Shown: positions 1-5,635, counted from the first letter of the stretch. The stretch: DNA of 7,895 nt from an uncultured Oscillospiraceae bacterium (GCA_900754515.1 CAAEDD010000069.1:1-7895); one strand, 5' to 3'. A program made the numbers and translations. The notes: generated by a model from the sequence alone, not told the origin.

Positions 1-162
1 AAGAAGATGGAAGTACCGATTGAGGATATGAAACGGTTTTTAGACGGGATTTTACATATCCACGATGAGGGGCGCACAAGAATGTCGATGGGCGCACTTT
101 TCGGGATAGTGGAGGAAGCCGAAGAAAGGCTTTCCGAAAAAGAAAATTCCGTGGCACCTTGA
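1..162 (+). CDS. 3' end of an unrecognised small mobile-element protein (partial)
   Basis: An open frame runs from the first base of the window to a TGA at 160-162, giving 53 C-terminal residues; the start lies outside. The visible protein is acidic and helical-looking: it begins KKMEVPIEDMKRFLDG, continues with a segment rich in Met and Gly (MSMGALFGIVEEAEERL), and ends in a polar tail. The IEDMKRFLD segment faintly recalls helices of MerR-type or excisionase-like proteins, but that is not enough to assign a family. Its position directly upstream of, and codirectional with, the integrase fits the small regulatory or accessory ORFs (for example an excisionase or helix-turn-helix protein) usually found at this end of Tn916-like elements. 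That role is inference. Only about 107 bp separate it from the integrase start. Confidence 0.5.
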   Translation, partial: KKMEVPIEDMKRFLDGILHIHDEGRTRMSMGALFGIVEEAEERLSEKENSVAP

Positions 163-172
163 CAAGTAAAGA

Positions 173-194
173 CGCCAGTTGACTTTCACTGGCG
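173..194. repeat. 7-bp inverted repeat in the integrase upstream region
   Basis: CGCCAGT (173-179) is perfectly complementary to ACTGGCG (188-194), with an 8-nt loop. No T-tract follows, so it is not an intrinsic terminator. The TTGACT hexamer proposed as the integrase -35 (179-184) lies at the end of the left arm and in the loop. This could make it an operator or a structure affecting integrase expression, which is inference. A second TTGAC occurs 20 bp upstream at 159-163. Confidence 0.45.
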
Positions 195-207
195 GAAGTG
201 ACACAAT
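179..207 (+). promoter_or_regulatory. Possible integrase promoter
   Basis: TTGACT (179-184, 5/6 match to the -35 consensus) is followed by a 17-bp spacer and CACAAT (202-207, 4/6 match to the -10). The integrase ATG is about 60 nt downstream. The -10 is weak, so this is only a candidate; transcription could also arrive from the upstream small ORF. Confidence 0.3.
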
Positions 208-269
208 TACTTTACGCACACCATATGTCACAGTCCCGATTGCCACGGATAGAAAGGAGTTTTTTATCT

Positions 270-1568
270 ATGGCAAAAGGTTCTGTAAGAAAGAAAGGCA
301 AAAAGTGGTACGGACGCTTTTACATTGAAGATGAAAGCGGCAGAAAAGTGCAGAAAGAGTTTGCAGGCACAGAGAGCAAGGCGGAAACAGAAGCCATGCT
401 CCGCAAAGCGATAGCGGACTACGAGGAAAAGCAGTTTGTCGGGAAAGCGGAAAACATCACGGTAGGCGATATGCTGGATATGTGGGTAGAGGAAGAACTG
501 AAACCCGGCAACTTAAGCAACGGGACGGTCATGTCCTATCAGGGAACGGTCAACCGTATCAAGCAATATCCCATTGGCAAACGCAAGCTGAAAACCGTGA
601 CCGCCGACCATTTGCAGGCGTTCATTGATTTTCTGAGCTACGGTGGGACAAACCCGGACGGGACAACTTCAAAGCCCATGAGCAAAGGATATATGCTCCT
701 GTTCTCGGCGGTGTTGCAAAATTCCTTCCGCTTTGCGGTTTTCCCGAAAAAACTGATTACCTTTAACCCTATGCAGTATGTGAAGCTGAGAGGCAGGAAG
801 CAGGAAACGGATATTTTCTCGGACAGTGAGGAAGATACTTCCAGTATTCCTACTATCACGCATGAGCAGTTCCATAAGCTGGAGGAATTTCTCAAGGCAA
901 AGGATAATCCTGCTTTGCTGCCTGTGCAGATAGCCTACTATACGGGGCTTCGTATCGGGGAGGTATGTGGCTTAACTTGGCAGGATATTAACCTTGAGGA
1001 ACAATATCTTACAGTACGCCGCAGTATGCGCTATAACGGAACAAGGCACACAACCGAAGTGGGAACGACAAAGCGGAGCAAAGTCCGCACCGTTGATTTC
1101 TGCGACACGCTGGCGGCAATCCTGCGGGCGGCAAGAACAGAACAACGCAAAAACCGTTTCCGCTACGGGGAACTTTATCACCTGAACTACTACAAAGAAG
1201 TAAAGGAAAAAGGGCGCACCTATTATGAGGTTTACAGCCTGCAAAGGACAGAGGAAGTCCCGGAGGATTACAAGGAAATCTCCTTTGTCTGCCTGAGAGC
1301 AGACGGGGCGTATGAAGCGCCGAGTACGGTAGGGATTATGTGCAGGGCGGCAAAGAAGAAAGTGAAAGGGCTTGAAGATTTCCATTTCCACACGCTCCGT
1401 CACACCTACACAAGCAATCTGCTTTCCGGCGGCGCAAAGCCGAAAGATGTGCAGGAACTTCTCGGACACTCTGATGTCAGTACCACAATGAACATTTACG
1501 CTCACTCTACAAGGGAAGCGAAGCGCACTTCCGCAAGGCTGCTGGATAAGGTGGTCGGCGGAGAATAA
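270..1568 (+). CDS. int: Tyrosine recombinase/integrase, Tn916/Tn1549-like
   Basis: A site-specific recombinase that would cut and rejoin DNA at the element's ends through a 3'-phosphotyrosine intermediate to integrate or excise it. The protein is 432 residues, about the usual size for integrases of this group. Residues 1-60 form the basic arm-binding region (MAKGSVRKKGKKW, Arg/Lys-rich, then GRFYIED), residues about 63-165 the SAM-like core-binding domain, and about 195-430 the catalytic domain. All expected active-site residues are visible: R228 in TGLRIGE, a candidate Lys at K268 in the beta-hairpin, H374 and R377 in HTLRH, H400 in LGHSD, and nucleophile Y410 in MNIYAHS. An insertion at about 290-340 separates Arg I from the HxxR box. 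I chose the ATG at 270 because AGAAAGGAG lies about 10 nt upstream; the frame extends further upstream without a ribosome-binding site. Known family role: conjugative transposon integrases. Element identity beyond the family is inference. Confidence 0.95.
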   Translation: MAKGSVRKKGKKWYGRFYIEDESGRKVQKEFAGTESKAETEAMLRKAIADYEEKQFVGKAENITVGDMLDMWVEEELKPGNLSNGTVMSYQGTVNRIKQYPIGKRKLKTVTADHLQAFIDFLSYGGTNPDGTTSKPMSKGYMLLFSAVLQNSFRFAVFPKKLITFNPMQYVKLRGRKQETDIFSDSEEDTSSIPTITHEQFHKLEEFLKAKDNPALLPVQIAYYTGLRIGEVCGLTWQDINLEEQYLTVRRSMRYNGTRHTTEVGTTKRSKVRTVDFCDTLAAILRAARTEQRKNRFRYGELYHLNYYKEVKEKGRTYYEVYSLQRTEEVPEDYKEISFVCLRADGAYEAPSTVGIMCRAAKKKVKGLEDFHFHTLRHTYTSNLLSGGAKPKDVQELLGHSDVSTTMNIYAHSTREAKRTSARLLDKVVGGE

Positions 1569-1572
1569 AATG

Positions 1573-1612
1573 TTGCCCTTGTTTCGGCTCGTAAGGGCAA
1601 AAACAAGGGCAA
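1573..1612. repeat. Triple AAGGGCAA repeat, possible integrase arm-type sites
   Basis: The octamer AAGGGCAA occurs as direct copies at 1593-1600 and 1605-1612 (12 bp apart) and once inverted at 1573-1580. The outer pair extends to a perfect 12-bp inverted repeat, TTGCCCTTGTTT (1573-1584) with AAACAAGGGCAA (1601-1612), around a 16-nt loop. It begins 4 bp after the integrase stop. As RNA it would be a stable hairpin but no T-tract follows, so it is a poor terminator. Short repeated sites just inside an element end are typical of DNA bound by the integrase N-terminal domain. That function is inference. Confidence 0.5.
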
Positions 1613-1724
1613 GCAGATAAGGTTTGAATGGAAAACAGGCGTGAAGCCTTGAAAAATCAATGTTTTTTGAGGATTAGATAGTTAAATATAAATTTATAAC
1701 GGGATCGGCAGCAGAGCGGACTTT

Positions 1725-1774
1725 GCTCATTCCTAACATCACTGATTCTATTAAGGAGGAACAGCGGAATGAGC
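1725..1774. repeat. Inverted repeat GCTCATTCC/GGAATGAGC enclosing a Shine-Dalgarno and ATG
   Basis: GCTCATTCC (1725-1733) is the perfect inverse complement of GGAATGAGC (1766-1774). The similarity extends outward over about 17 bp per arm with 3 mismatches (CGGACTTT on the left, GCACTCCG on the right). The 32-nt interior contains AAGGAGG (1753-1759), and the right arm contains an ATG at 1769, a well-spaced translation start. It could be a protein-binding site near the element end or a hairpin hiding the start. Neither is proven. Confidence 0.45.
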
Positions 1775-1800
1775 GCACTCCGACTTTTTTGCCATAAACA

Positions 1801-1838
1801 TAAAAAGTTGGGGCAAGCTGTATACAGCCTGCCCCAAC
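1801..1838 (-). terminator. Rho-independent terminator of the tRNA-Ser operon
   Basis: On the - strand the RNA folds into a 14-bp stem (GTTGGGGCAGGCTG pairing with CAGCTTGCCCCAAC, one G-U pair) with a TATA loop at 1807-1838, followed immediately by five Us (1806-1802). The stem begins 4 nt after the CCA of tRNA-Ser(UGA). It is a very strong intrinsic terminator for the two-tRNA transcript. Confidence 0.93.
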
Positions 1839-1842
1839 GCTG

Positions 1843-1933
1843 TGGCGGAGGGTAAGGGATTCGAACCCCTGTGGACATCACTGCCCTAACGGTTTTCAAG
1901 ACCGCCCCGTTATGACCGCTTCGGTAACCCTCC
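1843..1933 (-). tRNA. tRNA-Ser (anticodon UGA)
   Basis: A class II tRNA of 91 nt with CCA encoded (TGG on the + strand at 1843-1845). The acceptor GGAGGGT pairs with ACCCTCC and the discriminator is G, as expected for serine tRNAs. The anticodon stem GCGGT/ACCGT carries the loop CTTGAAA with anticodon TGA (complement of 1896-1898), which reads UCA and, with a modified U34, other UCN codons. A long variable arm and the T-loop GGTTCGAATCC are present. It is the second gene of a two-tRNA transcript, and its 3' end faces the integrase end of the mobile element, a common landing place for tyrosine-integrase elements. Confidence 0.97.
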
Positions 1934-1950
1934 GTATTAGTCGCAAGTAA

Positions 1951-1982
1951 AATTCATCCCCTGCCTTGGCAGGGGATGAATT
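1951..1982 (-). repeat. Perfect 15-bp palindrome in the tRNA spacer
   Basis: AATTCATCCCCTGCC (1951-1965) and GGCAGGGGATGAATT (1968-1982) are perfect inverse complements separated by 2 nt, so the RNA hairpin closes with roughly a 4-nt loop. On the - strand it starts at the last base of the encoded CCA of tRNA-Ser(GCU) and is followed by TTAC, so arm and tail give four Us. It could be a leaky terminator that lowers expression of the distal tRNA, or a processing hairpin that defines the 3' end of the first tRNA. The structure is plain in the sequence; the role is inferred. Confidence 0.85.
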
Positions 1983-2073
1983 GGCGCAGAAGGAGGGATT
2001 TGAACCCTCGCGCGCTTTATACACGCCTACTCCCTTAGCAGGGGAGCCCCTTCGGCCTCTTGGGTACTTCTGC
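1982..2073 (-). tRNA. tRNA-Ser (anticodon GCU)
   Basis: A class II tRNA of 92 nt with CCA encoded (TGG on + at 1982-1984). The acceptor GCAGAAG pairs with CTTCTGC and the discriminator is G. The anticodon stem CTCCC/GGGAG encloses CTGCTAA, giving anticodon GCT, which reads AGC and AGU. A long variable arm and the T-arm GAGGGTTCAAATCCCTC are present. It is the promoter-proximal gene of the pair; the -10 element ends about 22 nt upstream. Together the two genes supply tRNAs for both serine codon boxes from one transcript. Confidence 0.97.
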
Positions 2074-2094
2074 ATATTGCCGACTTGCCAAAGT

Positions 2095-2123
2095 ATAATA
2101 GCACAGAGCCGGCAGTATGTCAA
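2095..2123 (-). promoter_or_regulatory. Near-consensus sigma-A promoter of the tRNA-Ser operon
   Basis: On the - strand a perfect TTGACA (2123-2118) is followed by exactly 17 bp and TATTAT (2100-2095, 5/6). This is a strong housekeeping promoter, as expected for stable RNA. Its -35 begins only 7 nt beyond the stop codon of the acetyltransferase-like gene, with no terminator between them, so readthrough from the mnmE operon could also reach the tRNAs. Confidence 0.88.
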
Positions 2124-2130
2124 TAGCTAA

Positions 2131-2763
2131 TCAGCGAAAAAGACTGGTGAGAGCCATATCCAAAGTGGCATAAAAACGCGAAATATGGATGGCGTCCACC
2201 AAAGCGTGGTGGCACAGCACGGTAATGGGCAACATCAGCCTGTCACCCTGCCGGAAATATTTCCCCCAGCTTATCCTGGGATTGCTGTCCGCAGGGCAGG
2301 GAACCGGTTGGATAAGGGATGTATAGCTGATAAAGGGGATGGAGCTTACAAACAAAAGGGAGTCCCCATCTTCTCCGTCCTCCAGAGAGCGCTCTTTGCT
2401 GGCCAGCTTCTGAGCCTCCACGGCTCTGGGCAGGTATTCTCTGAAACTCATATTGCTCTCCAGAGTGCAATAGCAATAGCTGCCGTCCTCCAGGGCAAGA
2501 GTATGGGAGGTCTGGCACCAGTCATACTGGATGATACTGCCGTCTCTTATCCTCTGGCGAAACTCCGGCACACCGTTTGCAGCCTGGGCCACGCAGTAAC
2601 ACAGGCTGAGAAAGAAAGGCAGACCCTCTTCCTTAGTTTTCCTCACAAAGTCGGTTATATCCACATTCACTGTCATGCCGACATAGGGATAAGCCAGGGA
2701 ACGGAAATAGTCAAAATGCTTACGCCGGGAATACTTATCCATATCCAACACTTTATAGTCCAT
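2131..2763 (-). CDS. Chloramphenicol acetyltransferase-like protein (CAT family)
   Basis: A 210-residue protein matching type A CAT enzymes (about 213-220 aa), which move acetyl from acetyl-CoA to a hydroxyl as trimers in the cytoplasm. Visible family features are YSRRKHFDYF (11-20), the strand YVGMTVNVDIT (27-37), VSSIPFISYTSL (139-150, aligning with the substrate-side SxxPWxSFT segment but Phe for Trp), GKYFRQGDRLMLP (167-179), and the catalytic HHALVDAIH (185-193) with His186 as general base and Asp190 structural. The usual DG of HHxxxDG is DA here. The start is the ATG at 2763: a TGAGGA ribosome-binding site overlaps the mnmE stop, leaving a 7-nt gap. Such chromosomal relatives are common in Clostridia and many have no shown drug activity. 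Resistance should not be assumed; the natural acceptor is unknown. Confidence 0.85.
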   Translation of the reverse strand: MDYKVLDMDKYSRRKHFDYFRSLAYPYVGMTVNVDITDFVRKTKEEGLPFFLSLCYCVAQAANGVPEFRQRIRDGSIIQYDWCQTSHTLALEDGSYCYCTLESNMSFREYLPRAVEAQKLASKERSLEDGEDGDSLLFVSSIPFISYTSLIQPVPCPADSNPRISWGKYFRQGDRLMLPITVLCHHALVDAIHISRFYATLDMALTSLFR

Positions 2764-2770
2764 CTTATCC

Positions 2771-4129
2771 TCACTTTCCCACGCAAAACCTCTGAAATAT
2801 TCTGTCTGTAACATCCTCCCGGACACTGCGGCCGGTAAGCTCGCCCAAGGCTCCCATGGCAGCCTCTGTCTCCGTGAGCACGATGTCCGGGGTACGGCCG
2901 ATACTCATGGCCTCCAGCGCGGCCTCCATGCTATCCAGTGCTCTGGAGACGGCTTCGGCCTGCCTGGCGTTGGTAAGTATTTCGCCTGCCGGCACCTGGG
3001 GCAAGGGGAACATACGCCTTATCTCCTCCTCCAGCTCATCAAGCCCATCGCCGCTGACCGAACTCACCGTCACCACAGGCAGCGGAGTTTCCGGTGTTTT
3101 ACGGTGCAGCTCCAGGTCGCTTTTCGATATGACCACCAGCGCGTGGGGAGCGGCGGAAGCGGCCTGAAGCAATTCTTCCTCTTCTGTTTCGCTCTCCCTG
3201 TTCCCGTCCAAAACTACGATAACCAGCTCAGAGCGCTCCATGGCCCGGCGGCTGCGCTCCACGCCCAGCTGCTCTACCTGGTCGGAAGTGTCGTGTATGC
3301 CAGCAGTATCACAGAGTTTCAATGTAATACCGCCCAGGCTCAGCTTTTCCTCTATGGTGTCCCGTGTGGTTCCGGGTATATCGGTAACTATGGCCCGGTC
3401 ATAGCCCAGCAGAGCGTTAAGCAGGGAGCTCTTGCCTGCGTTGGGCAATCCCACAATTGCGGCAGGTATGCCGGAACGCATAAGCTTGCCACGGCTGAAG
3501 CTGTCCAGCAACTGACGGAGGTCGATTACGGCGGCGTTCAGCTGGTGGCGGTAGTTATCCAGCCGAAAGTCCTCGATATCCTCGTCGGGATAATCCAGTA
3601 CCGCATGGTAGTGGGAACTGATATCCGTTAGAGAGGAATATATACCTGCTATCTTTCGTCCAACAGCGCCGGAGAGCTGTCCGGCAGCGTTCTTGGCATA
3701 GTCAATGGACTCGGCGTCTATTATATCTGCTACGGCTTCGGCGGCGGTAAGATCCATGCGACCGTTTAAAAAGGCACGCTTTGTAAATTCACCCGGGAGG
3801 GCGTGACGGGCACCGAGTTTAAAGAGCTCGTCCAATACGGCTCTGAGGACGACGGGAGAACCATGACACTGGAGCTCAGCCGTATCCTCGCCGGTGTAGC
3901 TATGGGGGCCGCGGCTTATTGTACAAAGACAGACGTCCAACAGCTCCCCGGCACTGTTGTACAAATTCCCGTATACCAGACTTCTGTCTCGAGACTGGGA
4001 CATGGCTTTACCGCTCATAGGCTTAAAAAGCCGGTCCATGAGAGGGAGGCTGTCCGGGCCGGACAGGCGGACTATTCCGATGGCGGCCACCTGGGAGCCG
4101 GTGGCTATGGCTGCAATGGTGTCAGGCAT
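2771..4129 (-). CDS. mnmE: tRNA uridine-5-carboxymethylaminomethyl modification GTPase MnmE
   Basis: With MnmG, MnmE installs the (carboxymethyl)aminomethyl group at C5 of wobble U34 in a subset of tRNAs, using GTP, a folate C1 unit and FAD. The protein is 452 residues, normal for the family. Residues 1-120 are the folate-binding domain (DTIAAIAT, AIGIVRLSGPDS, PGEFTKRAFLNGRMDLTAAEA), followed by a helical domain split around the G domain. The G domain shows G1 GLPNAGKSS (227-235), G2 GTTRD (253-257), G3 DTAG (274-277), G4 SKSD (335-338) and G5 near VSSVSG. The C-terminus FCVGK carries the conserved Cys449. G4 has Ser where NKxD has Asn. The ATG at 4129 sits 3 nt after the HAD gene stop and its ribosome-binding site overlaps that gene's end. 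mnmG and jag, frequent partners elsewhere, are not in this window. Confidence 0.97.
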   Translation of the reverse strand: MPDTIAAIATGSQVAAIGIVRLSGPDSLPLMDRLFKPMSGKAMSQSRDRSLVYGNLYNSAGELLDVCLCTISRGPHSYTGEDTAELQCHGSPVVLRAVLDELFKLGARHALPGEFTKRAFLNGRMDLTAAEAVADIIDAESIDYAKNAAGQLSGAVGRKIAGIYSSLTDISSHYHAVLDYPDEDIEDFRLDNYRHQLNAAVIDLRQLLDSFSRGKLMRSGIPAAIVGLPNAGKSSLLNALLGYDRAIVTDIPGTTRDTIEEKLSLGGITLKLCDTAGIHDTSDQVEQLGVERSRRAMERSELVIVVLDGNRESETEEEELLQAASAAPHALVVISKSDLELHRKTPETPLPVVTVSSVSGDGLDELEEEIRRMFPLPQVPAGEILTNARQAEAVSRALDSMEAALEAMSIGRTPDIVLTETEAAMGALGELTGRSVREDVTDRIFQRFCVGK

Positions 4130-4132
4130 GGT

Positions 4133-4759
4133 TTAAACCTCAATAATGTCCAAAAGTTCCAGTGGATTGTGTATTACTGCGTCCGGAGCCAGGGCCTGTC
4201 CAAAACCGTAGGCGGCATGGATAAAGGGAACTCCGGCGCTGCGGGCGCTCTCCTCGTCCATGGCTGTGTCGCCGACATATATGGGAGAACGCAGAAAGTT
4301 TCGTCTGGCTATAAGGCGGATGTTTTCTCCTTTGCTGAGCCCTGTAACGCCTGAGCATTCAAAATCGCAGATATAGCGCTCAAGCCCTGTGTACCGGCCA
4401 AAGCATTGAATGTAGCCGTCCTGACAGTTACTGACTATATAAAGGCCCACAGTGGGACTGAGGAGCTGAAAGAGTTGCCCAACTCCGGGATAAAGTTTGC
4501 CGCCATGGTTGGAGATATACTCACATTCCTTTTTAAGGCAGTCGAGGCATATTTCCAGGGCCTGGTCTCCGTAGACGGTAAAAAGCTTTGCAGCTATCTG
4601 TTCCGCGGTCATACCCATTATGCCTTGTATATCAGCCTCGCTAAGTTGTAAAAGCCCACCGTGGTCTTCTGCCAGGGTCCTTCTCCAGCTCTCGGCCACG
4701 GAGCGACAGGAGTCCCACAGCGTACCGTCCAGATCAAAGATCACCGAATCAGCAAACAA
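4133..4759 (-). CDS. HAD-superfamily phosphatase, phosphoglycolate phosphatase-like
   Basis: A 208-residue HAD subfamily IA hydrolase that would remove phosphate from a small metabolite through an aspartyl-phosphate. Motif I is FDLDGT, with nucleophile Asp9 and acid/base Asp11; motif II is Ser110 in YIVSNC; motif III is Lys143 in LSKGEN; motif IV is GDTAMD (Asp164, Asp168). A helical cap fits residues about 15-85. I chose the TTG at 4759: GGAG lies 8 nt upstream and the protein then begins MFADSVIFDLDGT, a normal length to motif I. The only upstream in-frame ATG would put the rex terminator inside the coding sequence. The stop lies 3 nt before mnmE, so the two are coupled. No convincing promoter was found between the terminator and the gene; TTGTTA-17-TAAATA is weak. 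Substrate is unknown. Confidence 0.88.
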   Translation of the reverse strand: MFADSVIFDLDGTLWDSCRSVAESWRRTLAEDHGGLLQLSEADIQGIMGMTAEQIAAKLFTVYGDQALEICLDCLKKECEYISNHGGKLYPGVGQLFQLLSPTVGLYIVSNCQDGYIQCFGRYTGLERYICDFECSGVTGLSKGENIRLIARRNFLRSPIYVGDTAMDEESARSAGVPFIHAAYGFGQALAPDAVIHNPLELLDIIEV

Positions 4760-4818
4760 ATTATCAGCTCCATAATGAGATGTTAAAAAATGGATATTTA
4801 TGGATGGGTATATGATAT

Positions 4819-4850
4819 AACAAAAAGCTTCCCGTGGGAAGCTTTTTGTT
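4819..4850 (-). terminator. Perfect-palindrome terminator downstream of rex
   Basis: AACAAAAAGCTTCCC (4819-4833) and GGGAAGCTTTTTGTT (4836-4850) form a perfect 15-bp inverted repeat with a 2-nt centre. The GC-rich AGCTTCCC core is followed by a U-tract on both strands, so it can act in either direction. It lies 22 nt after the rex stop and would separate rex from the HAD-mnmE-acetyltransferase genes unless readthrough occurs. Confidence 0.88.
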
Positions 4851-4872
4851 AAAATAATAAACAAATCTTTTC

Positions 4873-5544
4873 TTACATTTTTTCAGAGCGGGCAGCCCTG
4901 GCTGCGTTCTCGTCCTTACGCTCAGCCACGAAGTAGCTGAGGGACAGCAGACTGTCGGAAAAATGAACATTTTCCACCAGAGTGGGGCTGTTGGGCTCGG
5001 TAAGCTCAACGTTTGTAAAGTTCCATATTGCCTCTACACCGTTGGAAGTGAGGGCGTTTGCTACGGACACAGCCACTTCCTTGGGCACCGTGAGCACGGC
5101 TACGTCTACATGGTGGCCCTGCAAATATTCAACCATATAGTCCATGCTGTAAATAGGCACGCCTTTGAAGCTGGTGCCGATAAGTTCCGGCTTTATATCA
5201 AAAGCACATTCCAGCTGGAATCCCCATTCGCTGAAGCAGAAGTTGTCCATCAAGGCACGGCCGATATTACCCACGCCGATGAGCACGGCGTTAAAGCCTC
5301 TGTCGATACCAAGGATAGATGCGATCTGCGCTCTCAGGGCGGGGACGTTATAGCCATAGCCCTGCTGGCCAAACTCGCCGAAGCAGCTGAAATCCTGGCG
5401 AATCTGGGACGGAGTCAGACCGAGCTGCTGCCCCAGTTCAAAAGAGGAAATACGGCTTATCCCGCTATCTGCAAGCTCGTCCAGCTTGCGAAGATATCTG
5501 GGAAGCCGCCGGATAACATTGTTGGATACCTTGAGTCGCTTCAC
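4873..5544 (-). CDS. rex: Redox-sensing transcriptional repressor Rex
   Basis: Rex is a homodimeric cytoplasmic repressor that senses the NADH/NAD+ ratio. NAD+ favours DNA binding and NADH releases it, which induces fermentative and respiratory genes. The protein is 223 residues (family about 210-220). The N-terminal winged helix spans about 1-80 (IRRLPRYLRKLDEL, ELGQQLGLTPSQIRQDFS, then FGEFGQQGYGY) and is followed by a Rossmann domain with the dinucleotide motif GVGNIG (90-95, GxGxxG). Asp116 lies in the next strand (CAFDIKPE), and the C-terminal domain-swapped helix includes HFSDSLLSLSYFVAERK. The start is the GTG at 5544, with AAGGAGAG about 7-9 nt upstream. It has its own promoter and terminator, so it appears monocistronic. 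Its regulon cannot be read here; adjacent energy-metabolism genes (EFR1 protein, decarboxylase subunit) are only possible targets. Confidence 0.96.
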   Translation of the reverse strand: MKRLKVSNNVIRRLPRYLRKLDELADSGISRISSFELGQQLGLTPSQIRQDFSCFGEFGQQGYGYNVPALRAQIASILGIDRGFNAVLIGVGNIGRALMDNFCFSEWGFQLECAFDIKPELIGTSFKGVPIYSMDYMVEYLQGHHVDVAVLTVPKEVAVSVANALTSNGVEAIWNFTNVELTEPNSPTLVENVHFSDSLLSLSYFVAERKDENAARAARSEKM

Positions 5545-5606
5545 AAATAATCTCTCCTTACATATGCCGGCGGAAAAACAGCCTGTCCGGCACAACTCAC
5601 CTGACA

Positions 5607-5635
5607 ACTATAGCATAAGTAAAAAACTATTTCAA
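5607..5635 (-). promoter_or_regulatory. sigma-A promoter of rex
   Basis: On the - strand TTGAAA (5635-5630, 5/6) is followed by 17 bp and TATAGT (5612-5607, 5/6). The predicted start is near 5600, giving a leader of about 55 nt to the GTG. GCCGG and CCGGC in that leader could form a small hairpin. No canonical Rex operator (TTGTGAA-N4-TTCACAA or the TTAA variant) overlaps the promoter. Confidence 0.75.

Larger units (their letters stand above)
1569..1800. other. Non-coding stretch probably containing the element's end
   Basis: About 230 bp separate the integrase stop from the tRNA operon terminator. Besides the AAGGGCAA repeats it holds an imperfect inverted repeat at 1647-1672 (CCTTGAAAAA facing TTTTTTGAGG), an AT-rich patch at 1678-1700, and a second inverted repeat at 1725-1774. 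It ends with a T6 tract (1785-1790) and an A5 tract (1802-1806) that resemble the T-rich/A-rich targets favoured by Tn916-family integrases. The boundary between element and host must lie here, or at the 3' end of the adjacent tRNA gene, but cannot be placed without the other end of the element or an empty site. I see no supported gene in it. Confidence 0.45.

Noticed and set aside
198..269. Upstream extension of the integrase to a GTG at 198
   Set aside because: It has no ribosome-binding site and overlaps the proposed promoter; the ATG at 270 has a good one and gives the usual basic N-terminus.
972..1505. 177-codon open frame on the - strand inside the integrase gene
   Set aside because: It is antisense to the catalytic domain and is a composition artefact.
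1769..1855. 28-codon ORF with a good ribosome-binding site as a gene
   Set aside because: It runs through the tRNA operon terminator and into the tRNA gene; it is kept only as a junction observation.
2185..2811. 208-codon open frame on the + strand opposite the acetyltransferase-like gene
   Set aside because: The - strand frame carries the CAT catalytic motif, and this frame has none.
3104..3631. 175-codon open frame on the + strand opposite mnmE
   Set aside because: It is antisense to the conserved G domain of MnmE, with a low-complexity and unlikely composition.
3803..4354. 183-codon open frame on the + strand opposite mnmE and the HAD gene
   Set aside because: It lies antisense to two genes with clear motifs, crosses their boundary, and has no recognisable domain or ribosome-binding site.
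4963..5550. 195-codon open frame on the + strand opposite rex
   Set aside because: It is antisense to almost all of rex, with no family signature and no promoter.
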